From assembly GCA_964017045.1 (NCBI GenBank), contig OZ024794.1, positions 36,920,210 to 36,984,209 on the forward strand: a stretch of 64,000 nt of DNA, read 5' to 3'. Origin of the DNA: Omphiscola glabra (Eukaryota; Mollusca; Gastropoda; Lymnaeidae). The translations under genes were made by a program, and so were the position numbers. Under the pieces are notes generated by a model. It had not been told where the DNA came from, did not search any database, and saw nothing but the letters and a program-made list of their open reading frames with translations. This document shows, one piece after another, positions 25,905-39,500 of this stretch (its first letter is position 1; each line of letters starts with the position of its first letter).

Positions 25905-26008
25905 AAAGCGGGGCACGTGTGAGTTTGAAAGGACGGACGAAGCGGGGCACTTGTGAGTTGAAAGGTCGGACGAAGCGGGGCACGTGTGAGTTTAAAGGAC
26001 GGACGAAT
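25905..26008. repeat. 34-bp tandem repeat, about three copies
   Basis: Unit resembles AAGCGGGGCACGTGTGAGTT followed by TGAAAGGACGGACG. It lies 120 bp before the start of the hAT pseudogene. Confidence 0.85.
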
Positions 26009-27236
26009 CCATTTTTTTTCAAGTTATAGTTATACGCTTATATTTTAAAGATCTTTTGAACAGATCGCCGCCATTACAAAATAAATATTTGTAATTATTA
26101 AGTTTCTAGATGTATAACCTTTTATGCGGAAATGAAACGTAGTTTTATGATTGGAGCACAGAAGAGATAAAGAGCTGCAGAGGAGACAAGGAAAAACGGG
26201 TAAACTTGCAAAATAAACATCTTGGTTAAATCCAAGCAAAATAGCAGTTACTAGTCCAGCTTCTCAAAATGCAGTATTGTCATCCAGCAAACCAGTTCCA
26301 GACATACCATCACCTGATGTGGAAAATTGCACAAGATGAAATACTTAAAACAGTCGGAAAGGAGAGTGATTTCCGACACAGATCCTGGGCTATGGTATAT
26401 GTATAATACTTTTACAGTGCAGTTTTGGATTCGCAGTGGGCCAGCATTATGTCAGCATCATGACTGCAACCTTTCAAACTCAAGAGTGTACCCTGGAGCT
26501 GGAGATAAAAGAACTAAGACAAGGTATTTATCAGGGAATATGGTCAAATTTAAATGTGAAATGGCGAGTGTGTAAAACACAAATGGCTACTCAAAAGACC
26601 ATCCCAGGGTTGAATTTGTATTGTTTAAATGAAGTCCATTGTCCAAGAAAGAATTTCCTTTAGCTACAACAAGATTCAGTGACTGAAAACGTAAAATCTT
26701 ATTGTAGAAAATGAAAATGGAACAGAACATGATTTCAAATTTGTTTCGACACAAAGAAACCGGGTGTTTAGATCCTATTTATTAATTAAAACATCATCGG
26801 TCAGAACATAAGTACTGGCATAAAGTTCTGACACGTGTGGTTGATGTCGTTCGCATTCTTGTCTCCAGAGGTTTTGTCATTTCGTGGAGATAAATAATTA
26901 TTGGGACAGAAGATGAAAAGAATCGAAATTTTTAAGGAATGTTAGAGCTTTTGAGCGAATCTTGCCCTTTTTTTGAAGAGCATCTGAAACTGTGTTCATG
27001 GAAATGCTGGAAAGGGGAACACATTTGTTGGCAAATATTTTTGAAGAAGTTATTGATTTAATGAGGAAACATGTCCTTTGTGCTATTTTGGAGTAAATTA
27101 AAGAGTCAACGTATTATTCAATAAGAGTGGATTCAACTTCAGACATTTGATACATTGATCAACTGACATTTACGGGCCAGTAAATTCGAGGAGGAAATTC
27201 TGTGGATCGTTTCAGCACGTTTATTCCCATATTTTC

Positions 27237-28133
27237 CCATGGAGCTAGCAGGTACTGTTGTGTATCAGGAATCTAGCAGAAACCGTTCTGTATCAAAAAT
27301 CTATCAGATACCGTTGTGTATCAAGAATCTAGCAGATACTGTTGTGAATCAAGAATCTAGCAGATACTGTTGTGGATCAAGAATCTAGCAGATACTGTTG
27401 TGGATCAAGAATCTAGCAGACAATGTTGTGGATCAAGAATCTAGCAGACACTGTTGTGGATCAAGAATCTAGCAGATACTGTTCTGTATCAAGAATCTAG
27501 CAGATACTGTTCTGTATCAAGAATCTAGCAGACACTGTTGTGGATCAAGAATCTAGCAGATACTGTTGTGGATCAAGAATCTAGCAGATACTGTTGTGGA
27601 TCAAGAATCTAGCAGACAATGTTGTGGATCAAGAATCTAGCAGACACTGTTGTGGATCAAGAATCTAGCAGATACCGTTGTGTATCAAGAATCTAGCAGA
27701 TACTGTTGTGTATCAAGAATCTACCAGATACTGTTGTGGATCAAGAATCTAGCAGACACTGTTGTGAATCAAGAATCTAGCAGATACTGTTGTGGATCAA
27801 GAATCTAGCAGACACTGTTGTGAATCAAGAATCTAGCAGATACTGTTGTGAATCAAGAATCTAGCAGACACTGTTGTGAATCAAGAATCTAGCAGATACT
27901 GTTCTGTATCAAGAATCTAGCAGACACTGTTCTGTATCAAGAATCTAGCAGACAATGTTGTGGATCAAGAATCTAGCAGATACTGTTCTGTATCAAGAAT
28001 CTAGCAGACACTGTTGTGAATCAAGAATCTAGCAGACACTGTTGTGAATCAAGAATCTAGCAGACACTGTTGTGAATCAAGAATCTAGCAGACACTGTTG
28101 TGAATCAAGAATCTAGCAGATACTGTTGTGGAT
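27237..28133 (+). repeat. 28-bp minisatellite inside the hAT pseudogene, about 32 units
   Basis: Unit CAAGAATCTAGCAGATACTG + TTGTGGAT with variants at a few positions (TGTATC, GACAATG, GACACTG). The last unit runs straight into GTGGATTTCCTGAATGAG of the transposase, so the repeat seed is the host coding sequence itself. It separates the RVDSTSD-equivalent part from the DFLNENE part of the protein. Confidence 0.95.
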
Positions 28134-28817
28134 TTCCTGAATGAGAATGAAATTCCTTATTCAAATTGCCCTGGTCAATCGTAAGACAATGCTTCAAATA
28201 TGTCTTTACACTATACTGGATTGCCAGCACGGATAAGTCAACTGAACGAGTTTGCCTTGTATGTCTCTTTTGTGCTGGACACATCCTGAACTTAGTGAGC
28301 TTAAAAGCAACAGAGTGTTGTCTACAAGTTGGAAAATTCTTTAACTTCAGTGCCTATAATATTGTTTTCTCTGCTTCTGCACATCGATCGGATGTTCTGG
28401 TATCTTCTTTAGGAAAATCTCGTCGTAAAGAGTCCGATACAAGGTGGTCATTACATTTTTATGTCGTCCAAGCTCTGAATGGAGGTTTAGAAAAAAATCA
28501 AGATGCGCTGGACTCTAATCAGCTGACACCAAGGAAGTGAATACGAGGTGTGAAGCCAGAAGGACTTAGCAAGAAAATGGAGAACCTGGATACGATAATT
28601 CTGACAATTAATTGGAACGACATTCTGGAAATAGTGAACAAAACAAGTAAGGCCATGCAGTCAAAAGATGTTGACAGACATCTTTGAAATCTTATCTTCA
28701 AGAAATTATGAGAATATTTTAGAAACTGATCTGAATGCAAGGAGTATGTGTCCAGAATTGGATTATAGTTATAAGTTATGGTAAGAAACAGAAACCAAAG
28801 CAAAGTCTACGTCTTAG

Positions 28818-28992
28818 TAGATATGATGGACCAGAAGAAGAGACAGATCTGTCTTAGATATGGACCACAAGAAGAGCCAGATCTGTCCGAGATATAGACC
28901 ACAAGAAGAGACAGGTTTGTCTTAGATATGGACGAGAAGAAGAGACAGATCTGACTGAGATATGGACCAGAAGAAGAGACTGATCTATCTAA
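28818..28992 (+). repeat. 34-bp minisatellite inside the hAT pseudogene, five units
   Basis: Unit GATATGGACCAGAAGAAGAG + ACAGATCTGTCTTA, each copy differing by a few bases. It lies in the region expected to code the part just before the hAT C-terminal dimerisation domain. Confidence 0.9.
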
Positions 28993-29405
28993 AAATGACA
29001 GTGAAAAGTTCAAGATCGAAACATTTCTCACTATTTTGGACTCTATACTTTAAAATTCGATCCAAACAGAATAATATTCTTGGATTGTAAATGTTTTCAA
29101 TCTTCAAAAAATTAAAAACAATTTATTCCGATGAGCTAAATAAAATTGTGAAGAGCGAGTTAAAATGTATCACAAAGACCTTGAATGAAATACATCGCAA
29201 GAACAATCTTTTTCTTGATGAAAATTGTGACACTCACACTTAGTTGTATGAACATATTACAGACAACTGGCATTCTGTATTTCCTAATGTTAAAATTGCA
29301 TGTAGTGTTCTTGATGAGAACCCACTGTACAGGGGAGCGTTCCCTTTCAAGTTTTTAAGCTCAAAAAGAATCAAATTTCATTTTAAATAATAGTTTTACA
29401 CATCA

Positions 29406-29785
29406 TTTGAGTTGGTCTAGTAGGCTACAGGAGAACATTTTAGTAGGTCTAGTAGGCTACAGGAGAGCATTTTAGTAGGTCTAGTAGGCTACAGGAGAAA
29501 ATTTTAGTTTGTCTAGTAGGCTACAGAAGAACATTTTAGTAGGTCTAGTAGGCTACAGGAGAGCATTTTAGTAGGTCTAGTAGGCTACAGGAGAACATTT
29601 TAGTAGGTCTAGTAGGCTACAGGAGAACATTTTAGTAGGTCTAGTAGGCTACAGGAGAGCATTTTAGTAGGTCTAGTAGGCTACAGGAGAACATTTTAGT
29701 AGGTCTAGTAGGCTACAGGAGAACATTTTAGTAGGTCTAGTAGGCTACAGGAGAAAATTTTAGTTTGTCTAGTAGGCTACAAGTG
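29406..29785 (+). repeat. 32-bp satellite, plus orientation, about 12 units
   Basis: Unit TAGTAGGTCTAGTAGGCTAC + AGGAGAACATTT. It follows the hAT pseudogene remnant and lies 560 bp beyond the 3' end of the GALC coding region. The identical repeat in the opposite orientation fills part of GALC intron 6 (36147-37667). Confidence 0.95.
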
Positions 29786-30342
29786 AACATGCTAGTGAAA
29801 CCACTGTTGAATTTATTTCCGTAGTGAGTGAAGAATTTATGAATCGATATAATTGAAAAGATTTGATTTTTGTTAATAGCTTTTAATTTAACAAAAAACA
29901 GTTTGAAATTTGAGTGTTGTACTCTGGCATACAATTTAAAAGAAATGAAAAAAAGTAAACAATAGTCTCTTGGCATGTTTTCATGAGAATTATTCTAAAC
30001 CATTTTCTCCTAATTTAATTGAACTTTTGAAATATTTTGCATTTACAATTTCTCTGAACTTGCAAAATAGTAACAATAATTTAATAAAAAAATTAAGCTA
30101 AATTATAACAATCATATTTAGTGAATTCAATGTTTTTAATTAGTATACCTTTAACACAGTTTCATACTGGACAAAAACTACATTTTAATGGTTTAGAATT
30201 AACAAGAGATACCAAAGTCTGATGTAACAATCATAAATACATATTTAAAATAAATGTTGAAAATTAAGACTGCAAATTTGACACTACATCAAGATAATTG
30301 TAAAGATGGGCACTGTAAAAATGATTCCTAATATTGAACTAT

Positions 30343-30573
30343 TTAATTTTTTATCTCAAAATTCTTGACAAAATAGAGTGGTCTGGGCTGATATTTCTGA
30401 AAGTACGTTGCCATGACTGCCACACCATCTTCTTTGGATGCAATGTAAAGATTATCAAAGTCTGCAAGTCCAAAGGTATCAGTACCTATTGCAGCAAACC
30501 CATGGTCTGGACTTTTAGGAACTGTGACATTGAAGACGCCTTTACCATCAATAGCTCCTAAGGCATTTGCTCC
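30343..30573 (-). CDS. GALC: GALC terminal coding exon
   Basis: Encodes the end of the lectin-like domain, including [20 protein letters not shown], which matches the conserved GALC C-terminus (AIGT...F..FDN). It stops at TAA 30345-30343, after about 32 further residues that extend somewhat past the vertebrate end. No clear poly(A) signal lies close by. Confidence 0.88.
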   Translation of the reverse strand, partial: GANALGAIDGKGVFNVTVPKSPDHGFAAIGTDTFGLADFDNLYIASKEDGVAVMATYFQKYQPRPLYFVKNFEIKN

Positions 30574-33500
30574 CTGTTTAGATTATAAACAATAAAATCT
30601 AAAGGCTACAGATGAAATAAATCATTTTAACTTTGAAAATGTTTCAAGCAGATTCAAACAATGTGCACAATAAAATAAATATAATATTGACCTGAAGAAG
30701 TAATGAGAGTTTATGCCAGCCAGATTTTAGTGTAACATTCCCTTGCTCAATCACGTTGGCTCGTTCTAGAAAAGAAAAATATCATTGAAATATTAGAAAA
30801 ACATAAATAACATAATTTTGTAGTTAACCACCACAATAAAACCTCTAAATAGTAGCTCTAATTCTCATGTTTCTTGAAATCCTCATTAACTTACTCAGAT
30901 CATTTGCCAGTATGTAAGTACCATCCTGGAAAGCGAAGAAGAAAATTCCATAAGACTGATCTGCCTCACATCCACCTTGGGTCAGACGAGCAGCAACAAA
31001 TACACCTTGAGTCGCATTGGCCTCTGGGAAATCATAGTCTACCTCAATAAACAGATCTTTCCTGTCAAATACATTGAAAATTACAATTGGCTTGTTTCAT
31101 ATCTCATTAACAAGAAGTGTTTTTAACAGATGTCTAAAAGCAGGTTTGAAAATTGTTATTACAATGTCTACTGTATTGAAAGGTAGATCTTAACTCGTGA
31201 CCACTAACATAGAATTATGCATCACAAAAACAAATTCGGAATCAGTGTTCAAGTTAAAACTAAAAAACATTTTTCCTGTACTTAAAAATGTCATAGATGC
31301 TTAAAAAAAGTAAAAATATACTGACTTACCAACTTCTTTCTCCAATATAATTTACAGCCTTGTTACTTGTATCAGCATTACACCAATAGATAGGTATTGT
31401 AAGGACCATTTGACGAGCAACCTGGTTCTGTCCAACTTTGACAATCTCAAAAGAACCAGATTGTTGAGCGAGGTTAAAGGGTTCTTGGTACAAGGAATAG
31501 CCTTTGAGAAACAATATTTTATATATAAGCTGTATTCATTGTTATATATGTAAAAGGTAAAATATTTTTTTTTAAAATGGTTACAGGAATGAAAGTGGAT
31601 TAAATTACCAGTGTTGTAAAATAAATAATTTGTTGATGTTTTGTTTAAAATTGCTTACTTTCAAAATCATCCTTGTATGGCAGCGGAAATGGTTTTGGTG
31701 GAGGAGAATCAGGATATGAACCTTTCTGACCTTTGTTTAAAGTGGTCAATGTATATACTTCATCAAGTTGTAAGCTAAGGTTGGCCTGGCCATTCACAAA
31801 CTATAAGGGAAAAGACAAAGTTAATTGCAATTGGCCCTACACATTTAAAATGAAACCTACATTTTTTTTTACTCTCAAAAGACTTGCTAAGATTATTTAA
31901 ACCATTGCTATCTTATATAACTACCTTAATATTGTTTAGCTTCTTAAAAAAGACAGTTGTATTTTCTTCATTTCCAAAACCTAATTTGCTGTACCAGACA
32001 TTCATCTCTGTAATATGTGCCTGAAACAGTAATAGCATTGGATTACAAGAAATGTGTGGAAAAATATTTTAAAATAAAACCGATATTTATTCAAATCTGG
32101 AGATCATGACATATTTATTTGTAATTATTTTAATTAGTTTTAATTTGAACACAAATCCCAAACTCATCTGAGCATATATATATATACATACATATCACAT
32201 ATATATACATACATATGGATATATACGATGCTAAAATGAAGTTTGGTATTGGTGTTCAAATTAAAACTAATTAAAATAATTATAAATAAATTTATCAAGT
32301 TCTCCAGATATGAATAATTAACAGAGTAAAACGGTAAGCCACGATTACATAAACCTAACCTCACTCACTGAAGTCTGAAGACTTGACAGTCAACTTGGTA
32401 TATACATAAAAAATGGACAACCTATGCACAAGTAGCTGTAGACTAACCAGTTATGTTAAAACCAAGGCAATGGGAATAGTACTTACAAAACTTCCATTGA
32501 GTGTTAAAGTGACTTCTTGAGGTTCCACATTGAACCATGGAAGAGAAGGTCTAATGCATTCAGAATGGTCATGTGACTAGAAATAAATTATGCATTTTCT
32601 ACATTAAAAAAAGTAAAACAATCCCACCATCAACATAATTATTTCATGGGATTTTTAAAAAATCCATTTATTATATAACAGATTCCTCTATGTCATAATG
32701 TAATTTGTAATGGTACAATTTTTAAAAACAAATTCAACTTAATGAAATTAATTGGCGGTAAATTAATTTCTGGATGCTTTGCCAGGATTTCCGTAAGTCT
32801 ATAATGATTGATTTATTCCATAACCATGTTCAGGATAAATTTGTACAATGTTAGTGTCCATTGTTGTGCATTTCTTATAGGCTTACTGGTCAATGATCAA
32901 CTACTTGATAAACCAGGTATTAATAAGAACGTGGACTGAATATTTTAAAATCAAAATTTTAAATTAAAATCTTCAAAGACTCACCATGGTCTCAATTATA
33001 ATTGTCAGGTCTTCACCTGCAGGATCAACAAGAGACACATAGGATCCACCTTTTGATAAAAATCCAACGCCAGATCCATGGTTGAGGTAAGTCCAGCCAA
33101 GGTCAACAAACTGTGTTGTGTGAGCTATTATATAAAAATTTTGGTCAGATGTTTGGTAAAATTGTGAGAAGGAATCATGCAAAGGTCTTTTAAATATTTT
33201 GAAAAAAAAATTCAAGTTGATTCTACATAATTAATTTAAACTTTGTACCAGTACTCCATTAATTTTAAACTCTGATATAAGATCAACTACAAATATTTAA
33301 TTCAAAAATAAAAATCCTGTAAATTTGACCAATTAAATTCATGCTAAAAAGTGAAACAGGTCATAATAATTATGAATGTTAACAATTATAAGGATATAAC
33401 AATTTTTAAAATTTATTGTATGTTCCAAACATTAAATTTTAAAAAACCCAGTAATTTCTCTTAGACCAAAAATACAGTGCAAAGTGACTCCATTTATCAC

Positions 33501-36500
33501 AACATTTAGTGACTGAACATTCATTATAACATTAAGTGTAGTAATTGCTTGTTAAGATTCTTCCAATCAGTTTTGAATGCGACATCACATTATTTTTTTG
33601 TTGTTAAAACAGGTATCAAAGTAATTTTAAAATGAAGTTCAAACTTGTCGGAAGCATATTTTTATTTAATTTTATCTGTACAATAAAAATTTAAACTAAC
33701 CAGTTATCCATATGGGACCCTCTACTACATAGTGACCAGACCAGGGCTGCATAGCAGTCATCAAGCCATCTCTTGTGTAAGGAAGATCCTCATAATAACT
33801 TGCAATTAGATCCCAAGCAATTGTTCTGTCCAAATTATAGTAAATAAAAAAGTTCTTCTGCTGTTTAAATAGACTTACATTATCCTAATCAGGAAAAATT
33901 TTACAATTTAAAAAATATAATATTAAAACTGAGTAAAGAAGACTTACGCTGTCATGTAACCATTAGCATAGTTTTGATTTAATATCTGAGGATAAAAAAA
34001 AAGGAAGAAATTCTGTTATATTTATTAGGAAAAATTAGTCAGATCTAATAAAAGAAATCAATTTAAATCACACAAAAAATATATTTACCCCAAACCAGCA
34101 TCCATTAATACTGTTACCCCAGCCTGTAATCCAAATTATGTTTACCCCAGCATATAATCCCATTTATTTTTATCCTAGCCTGAATATCTTTAACCCACCC
34201 CAGCATCCAATTTATCATTACCCCAAAATTGAAATTATCTTTAACCCTTTGCAGCATCCCATTATTTTTACCCCAGTCCAGCATCTCACTATATTTACCC
34301 CAGCCCAGCATCTCACTATATTTACCACAATTTAGCATCCTATTATCCTTACCAATCCAGCTACCACATAGCCTTACCCCAACCCAGCATCCAATTTTTT
34401 TCTCAAACCAGCATCTATGTATACTTACTCAACCCAGCATCTAATTATCCTTACTCTAGCCCAGCATCCAATTATCTTTACTCTAGCTCAGCATCTAATT
34501 ATCTTGACCCAACCCAGCATCTAATTATCTTTACCCAACCCAGCATCTAATTATCCTTACTCTAGCCCAGCATCTAATTATCTTTACTCTAGCCCAGCAT
34601 CTAATTATCTTTACCCAACCCAGCATCTTATTATCCTTACTCTAGCCCAGCATCCTGCTCCAACTTTGTCATTGAAAGTGCTGTAATCTTCTGCAGCCCA
34701 CAGAGGCTTTTTCAAGCTGACAGCAAAGTCCCACGACCCTGTTCCTGGGTAATGGCATCTTAGAAAACACATAATTTTATAAAATAACACGTTATTAGTA
34801 ATTAATAAATCACCATTACCACAATAAAAAAATACAATATAAGCCCTTCTCTTTAACCACAATAAAAAAATACATTATAAGACATTCTCATTTATCACAG
34901 TACAAAAAAAATCAATATAAGCCATTCTCCAACTTAAGATCATATTAACAAGCCAAGTACCATAGTGAAAATTATGTTTTAGAAATGGATCAGTTGATGC
35001 TTACATTCTTGTAATGCTTAACTAAAGGCATTTATTTATTAATGCTTAAAAAGTAAGCAGAACTTACCCAAGTGCATGCACAATTTGTGCCAATTCTGTA
35101 TCTTTAGAGATATCTGAGGCAATTTCCCATCCTTCATCAGCTGCAACAATCTTAACGTTTTGAAATCCTTTGCTGTCAAGAGTGTAACGGAGCGCCTGAA
35201 GTAGAACAAAACATTTTTTTTTTCTTTGAAATTAAATTGATAGTAAACTCTTTATTCCAATAGGATACAAGTCTGTCTAACACAGTGGTCTCCAAACTGG
35301 GGTAAATTACCCCAAATGGGGTAAAAATGAAAATCTTTGGGGTAATGAGGGCTCAATAGACAAAATAATATTGACACATATTTTACGCAATATTTTTGGG
35401 GGCAATATTGCATGTGGCCTGTGTAAAAACCAAAAGCACCCAATAACTTGTTACTAGTGGTTCGCCAGCTAGCATTCACATCTCATCTTCTATACATCAT
35501 TTTTGCCTATTTTATTTTATGCTCAGTGGCGTCACCCAGTGCGATTTTCTAATGGTGTCACCCAGCGAGACATCTCCATGGACCTTAAGTCAGCCTGCTC
35601 TGATGACACTCTGAAAAGCTGCTTTTGTGGCACCCTAATCTGGTGACAGGTTACACTCTGCTCTTATATTAAAGTTAGATGTGTTATAAAACAGACTTGA
35701 TCCAGGTCTGTCAAATTTACTCATTTTTTTTATGTCATCCCCAAGTGAGGGTATATCCCCACTCAGAGTTATTTGGGGTGCATTCCATACCCCTGTACTA
35801 CTTATGATCAAAATGTCAAGATTTTCAGAATTGCTCACCAGGAAGCAGTCAAAAGTTTGCCTTCTTTTGCAGCAACCTACATTAGCAAATTATTCACTCA
35901 CATTAACATAAAAACAAATAGAAATGAATTATTTAACCCAAAAACAACATTCACATTTTCTCCGATTTAAAAAAGCCAAACTTTCAAAGTTGTATAAAAA
36001 TGAAACATTTCTACAAAATTTGAAAGTGAATTTAAAAAAAAGTTTCTCAATGAGGATTTCTTTCATCTAATTTATTTTGAACTTTAATTTTTATAATTGT
36101 AATCTTAAAATAAATAGATTCAATAAACCATTTTGAAATAGCCTACTACACCTACTCAAATGCTCTCCTGTAGTCTACTAGACCTACTAAAATGTTCTCC
36201 TGTAGCCTACTAGACCTACTAAAATGTTCTGTAGCCTACTAGACCTACTAAAATGTTCTCCTGTAGCCTACTAGACCTACTAAAATGTTCTCCTGTAGCC
36301 TACTAGACCTACTAAAATGTTCTCCTGTAGCCTACTAGACCTACTAAAATGTTCTCCTGTAGCCTACTAGACCTACTAAAATGTTCTCCTGTAGCCTACT
36401 AGACCTACTAAAATGTTCTGTAGCCTACTAGACCTACTAAAATGTTCTCCTGTAGCCTACTAGACCTACTAAAATGTTCTCCTGTAGCCTAATAGACCTA

Positions 36501-39500
36501 CTAAAATGTTCTCCTGTAGCCTACTAGACCTACTAAAATGTTCTCCTGTAGCCTACTAGACCTACTAAAATGTTCTCCTGTAGCCTACTAGACCTACTAA
36601 AATGCTCTCCTGTAGCCTACTAGACCTACTAAAATGCTCTCCTGTAGCCCTACTAGACCTACTAAAATGCTCTCCTGTAGCCCTACTAGACCTACTAAAA
36701 TGCTCTCCTGTAGCCTACTAGACCTACTAAAATGCTCTCCTGTAGCCCTACTAGACCTACTAAAATGCTCTCCTGTAGCCTACTAGACCTACTAAAATGC
36801 TCTCCTGTAGCCTACTAGACCTACTAAAATGTTCTCCTGTAGCCTACTAGACCTACTAAAATGTTATCCTGTAGCCTACTAGACCTACTAAAATGTTATC
36901 CTGTAGCCTACTAGACCTACTAAAATGTTCTCCTGTAGCCTACTAGACCTACTAAAATGTTCTCCTGTAGCCTACTAGACCTACTAAAATGTTCTCCTGT
37001 AGCCTACTAGACCTACTAAAATGTTCTCCTGTAGCCTACTAGACCTACTAAAAAGTTCTCCTGTAGCCTACTAGACCTACTAAAATGCTCTCCTGTAGCC
37101 CTACTAGACCTACTAAAATGTTCTCCTGTAGCCTACTAGACCTACTAAAATGCTCTCCTGTAGCCTACTAGACCTACTAAAATGTTGTCCTGTAGCCTAC
37201 TAGACCTAAAATGTTCTCCTGTAGCCTACTAGACCTACTAAAATGTTCTCCTGTAGCCTACTAGACCTACTAAAATGTTCTCCTGTAGCCTACTAGACCT
37301 ACTATAAAGTTCTCCTGTAGCCTACTAGACCTACTAAAATGCTCTCCTGTAGCCCTACTAGACCTACTAAAAAGTTCTCCTGTAGCCTACTAGACCTACT
37401 AAAATGTTCTCCTGTAGCCTACTAGACCTACTAAAATGCTCTCCTGTAGCCCTACTAGACCTACTAAAAAGTTCTCCTGTAGCCTACTAGACCTACTAAA
37501 AAGTTCTCCTGTAGCCTACTAGACCTACTAAAATGTTCTCCTGTAGCCTACTAGACCTACTAAAAAGTTATCCTGTAGCCTACTAGACCTACTAAAATGT
37601 TATCCTGTAGCCTACTAGACCAACTAAAATGTTCTCCTGTAGCCTACTAGACCTACTCAAATGCTCTAATTTTATTCCTTTCAAATCAGGGTTAAAAGCA
37701 GCATAAAAGTATATATTTTAGTGTATTGGCTAAAATAGTTGGCCGACCCATGATCTAAAAAGACATTTTAGCATTTATTATGATGCCACATTTGGTGCCA
37801 TGCAGTGTAGGTTGCTGACTGTTTTAGAACTTTAACTTTAATTACTAATATAGGTTCTCTCTCCCCACAACCAGTCAGAATGCTCACCTTTATGTAGCTG
37901 ACTTCATAGTATCTCTCATTCCAGATCTGAAAAATATAAGATTTAATAATTATAGAAGCACTCTATTTTCTTTTAGTTACCAGAAAGGATTTATTATGAA
38001 AAAACTTCTAAAGATGGCTAATAATTTCACAGATTAATCAGTTTGCACGATGTACATTATGAAATAGTCTCAATATGCAAGATAAAAGAATTGAAATGCA
38101 TTTTTAATTAAACTTTGTTTTTATTATAAATAAATGCTACCTACCCCTAAGTAGTCAATTGTCAAATTATAAGTTGCTTTGGCTCCACTGACCCATCTTA
38201 CTACATAGTCTGCTGTGCGATTGACATCGTTGTATGGATTATTTGCATCTTTTTTTAGCCAGCCAGGAAATGCCCATGGAAGACCAAAAAGCTTAATGTT
38301 TGGATTTCTCTAGAACAAAATATTTAAATTCCAGGCAAAAATTAAATTTCCATGATTTTAAAACTAAGTCCTAATAACATTTGAATAGTTAATTATAATT
38401 TAATGTTTTATAATTTGAAAGAAATGTTAAATTTTCTATTTTTATGAAAGGCAAATTAAAAAATTAAAAACAATTACAATTTTAAAAAAAAAAGAAAAAC
38501 TTTCAAATTGAGTCAAATACAAAAATTACATTTCACCTTCTTTGCCTCAAGCATCAACCACCATTCATAACCACGTTCATAATTTTCCTCCCAACTGTTG
38601 TGCATGTGAGATGCTTCAGTACCATCTGTATCGAAAAATTAGATTTGTTTTGAGCATAATTTAACCTTTTTAAAATAGTATCAATTTTAAGTGATAAATA
38701 CAAACTTGCAAAGTTCAATAAAAGTATCAACAAACTTACCAGTAGTCTGAGCATCGCCACCAATCTCAACTTTTAAGATGTTAAGAGAAGCTCCAAAATT
38801 AGGCTGTGAAAAAAAAATGTGTAAAAATATCAAAATGATGTGATGAAGTTATCCCTGCCATCTTATCCCAGAAAATTTATAGGCCTACTGCCACTTGGGA
38901 GTTCTTGCAGCAAAATATCTATCTATTGCATATAACATAATTTGATCCCAAATGTTTACTTTACTTTGAATTATTAGACAAAAGGCAAAATGTGGCTTCT
39001 GTCCAATTTTAAAATTTAAAAAGAGTTTGACTTACCTTAAAGAGAAAATCAAGTATCTGATCCCTCTGTTCTTTAGGGTAATTAACCAAAAGTTTGGAAG
39101 TAGCCTGAAATTTGACAAAAATAATTGTAAAGCTTTTTTTTCAATTCAATTTGTTATTGGACCTCGTTATCCACACAGTGTTACTTCTATAATAAGCTGG
39201 GGGGGGGGGGTGGAGACATGGTACAGTAAAAAGTATTCATATTTTATCGTTCCCTATTTTTAAATACCTAAAATTAATTTCTTTATATTAACTTCACTTT
39301 TGTGGCTGGCAGGCAAAATCTAAGGACGGCTGATTGATTGACTTCCCGTCCAACTATCGAGCTGAAACTTGGCACATAGACTCGTTGCCGATGACAACAC
39401 ATTCTATCAAATGTTCAGCCCCACCCACAACCCCCCAAAAGTCAGTTTTTCCTGTTTTTCAAAGGGAAGAGAAAGAAAAATTCCCAATAACTGTGCTAAA

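Larger units (their letters stand above)
26132..29390 (+). pseudogene. Dead hAT-type (DUF4371 / ZMYM1-like) transposase gene
   Basis: Several frames carry fragments of one protein in the expected order: MKRSF...GAQKR (26132); CSIVIQQ/SKPVPDIPSPDVENC (26270-26330); YWHKVLTRVVDVVRILVSRG (26812-26873); FEEVIDLMRKHVLCAILE (27041-27094); DFLNENEIPYSNCPGQS (28133-28180); CAGHILNLVSLKATECC and SDTRWSLHFY (28272-28470); VFPNVKIACSVLDENP near 29277. This matches the DUF4371/hAT family often found as ZMYM1-like proteins. Stops and frameshifts occur throughout, and the coding region is interrupted by arrays at 27237-28133 and 28818-28992. Not functional. Confidence 0.8.

Noticed and set aside
34114..34444. 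Repeated frames such as [10 protein letters not shown] and [10 protein letters not shown]
   Set aside because: Products of the intronic 28-bp array in GALC.
36147..37667. Possible CRISPR array or coding repeat
   Set aside because: Uninterrupted 32-bp tandem copies without spacers; frames break at each 32-bp step.
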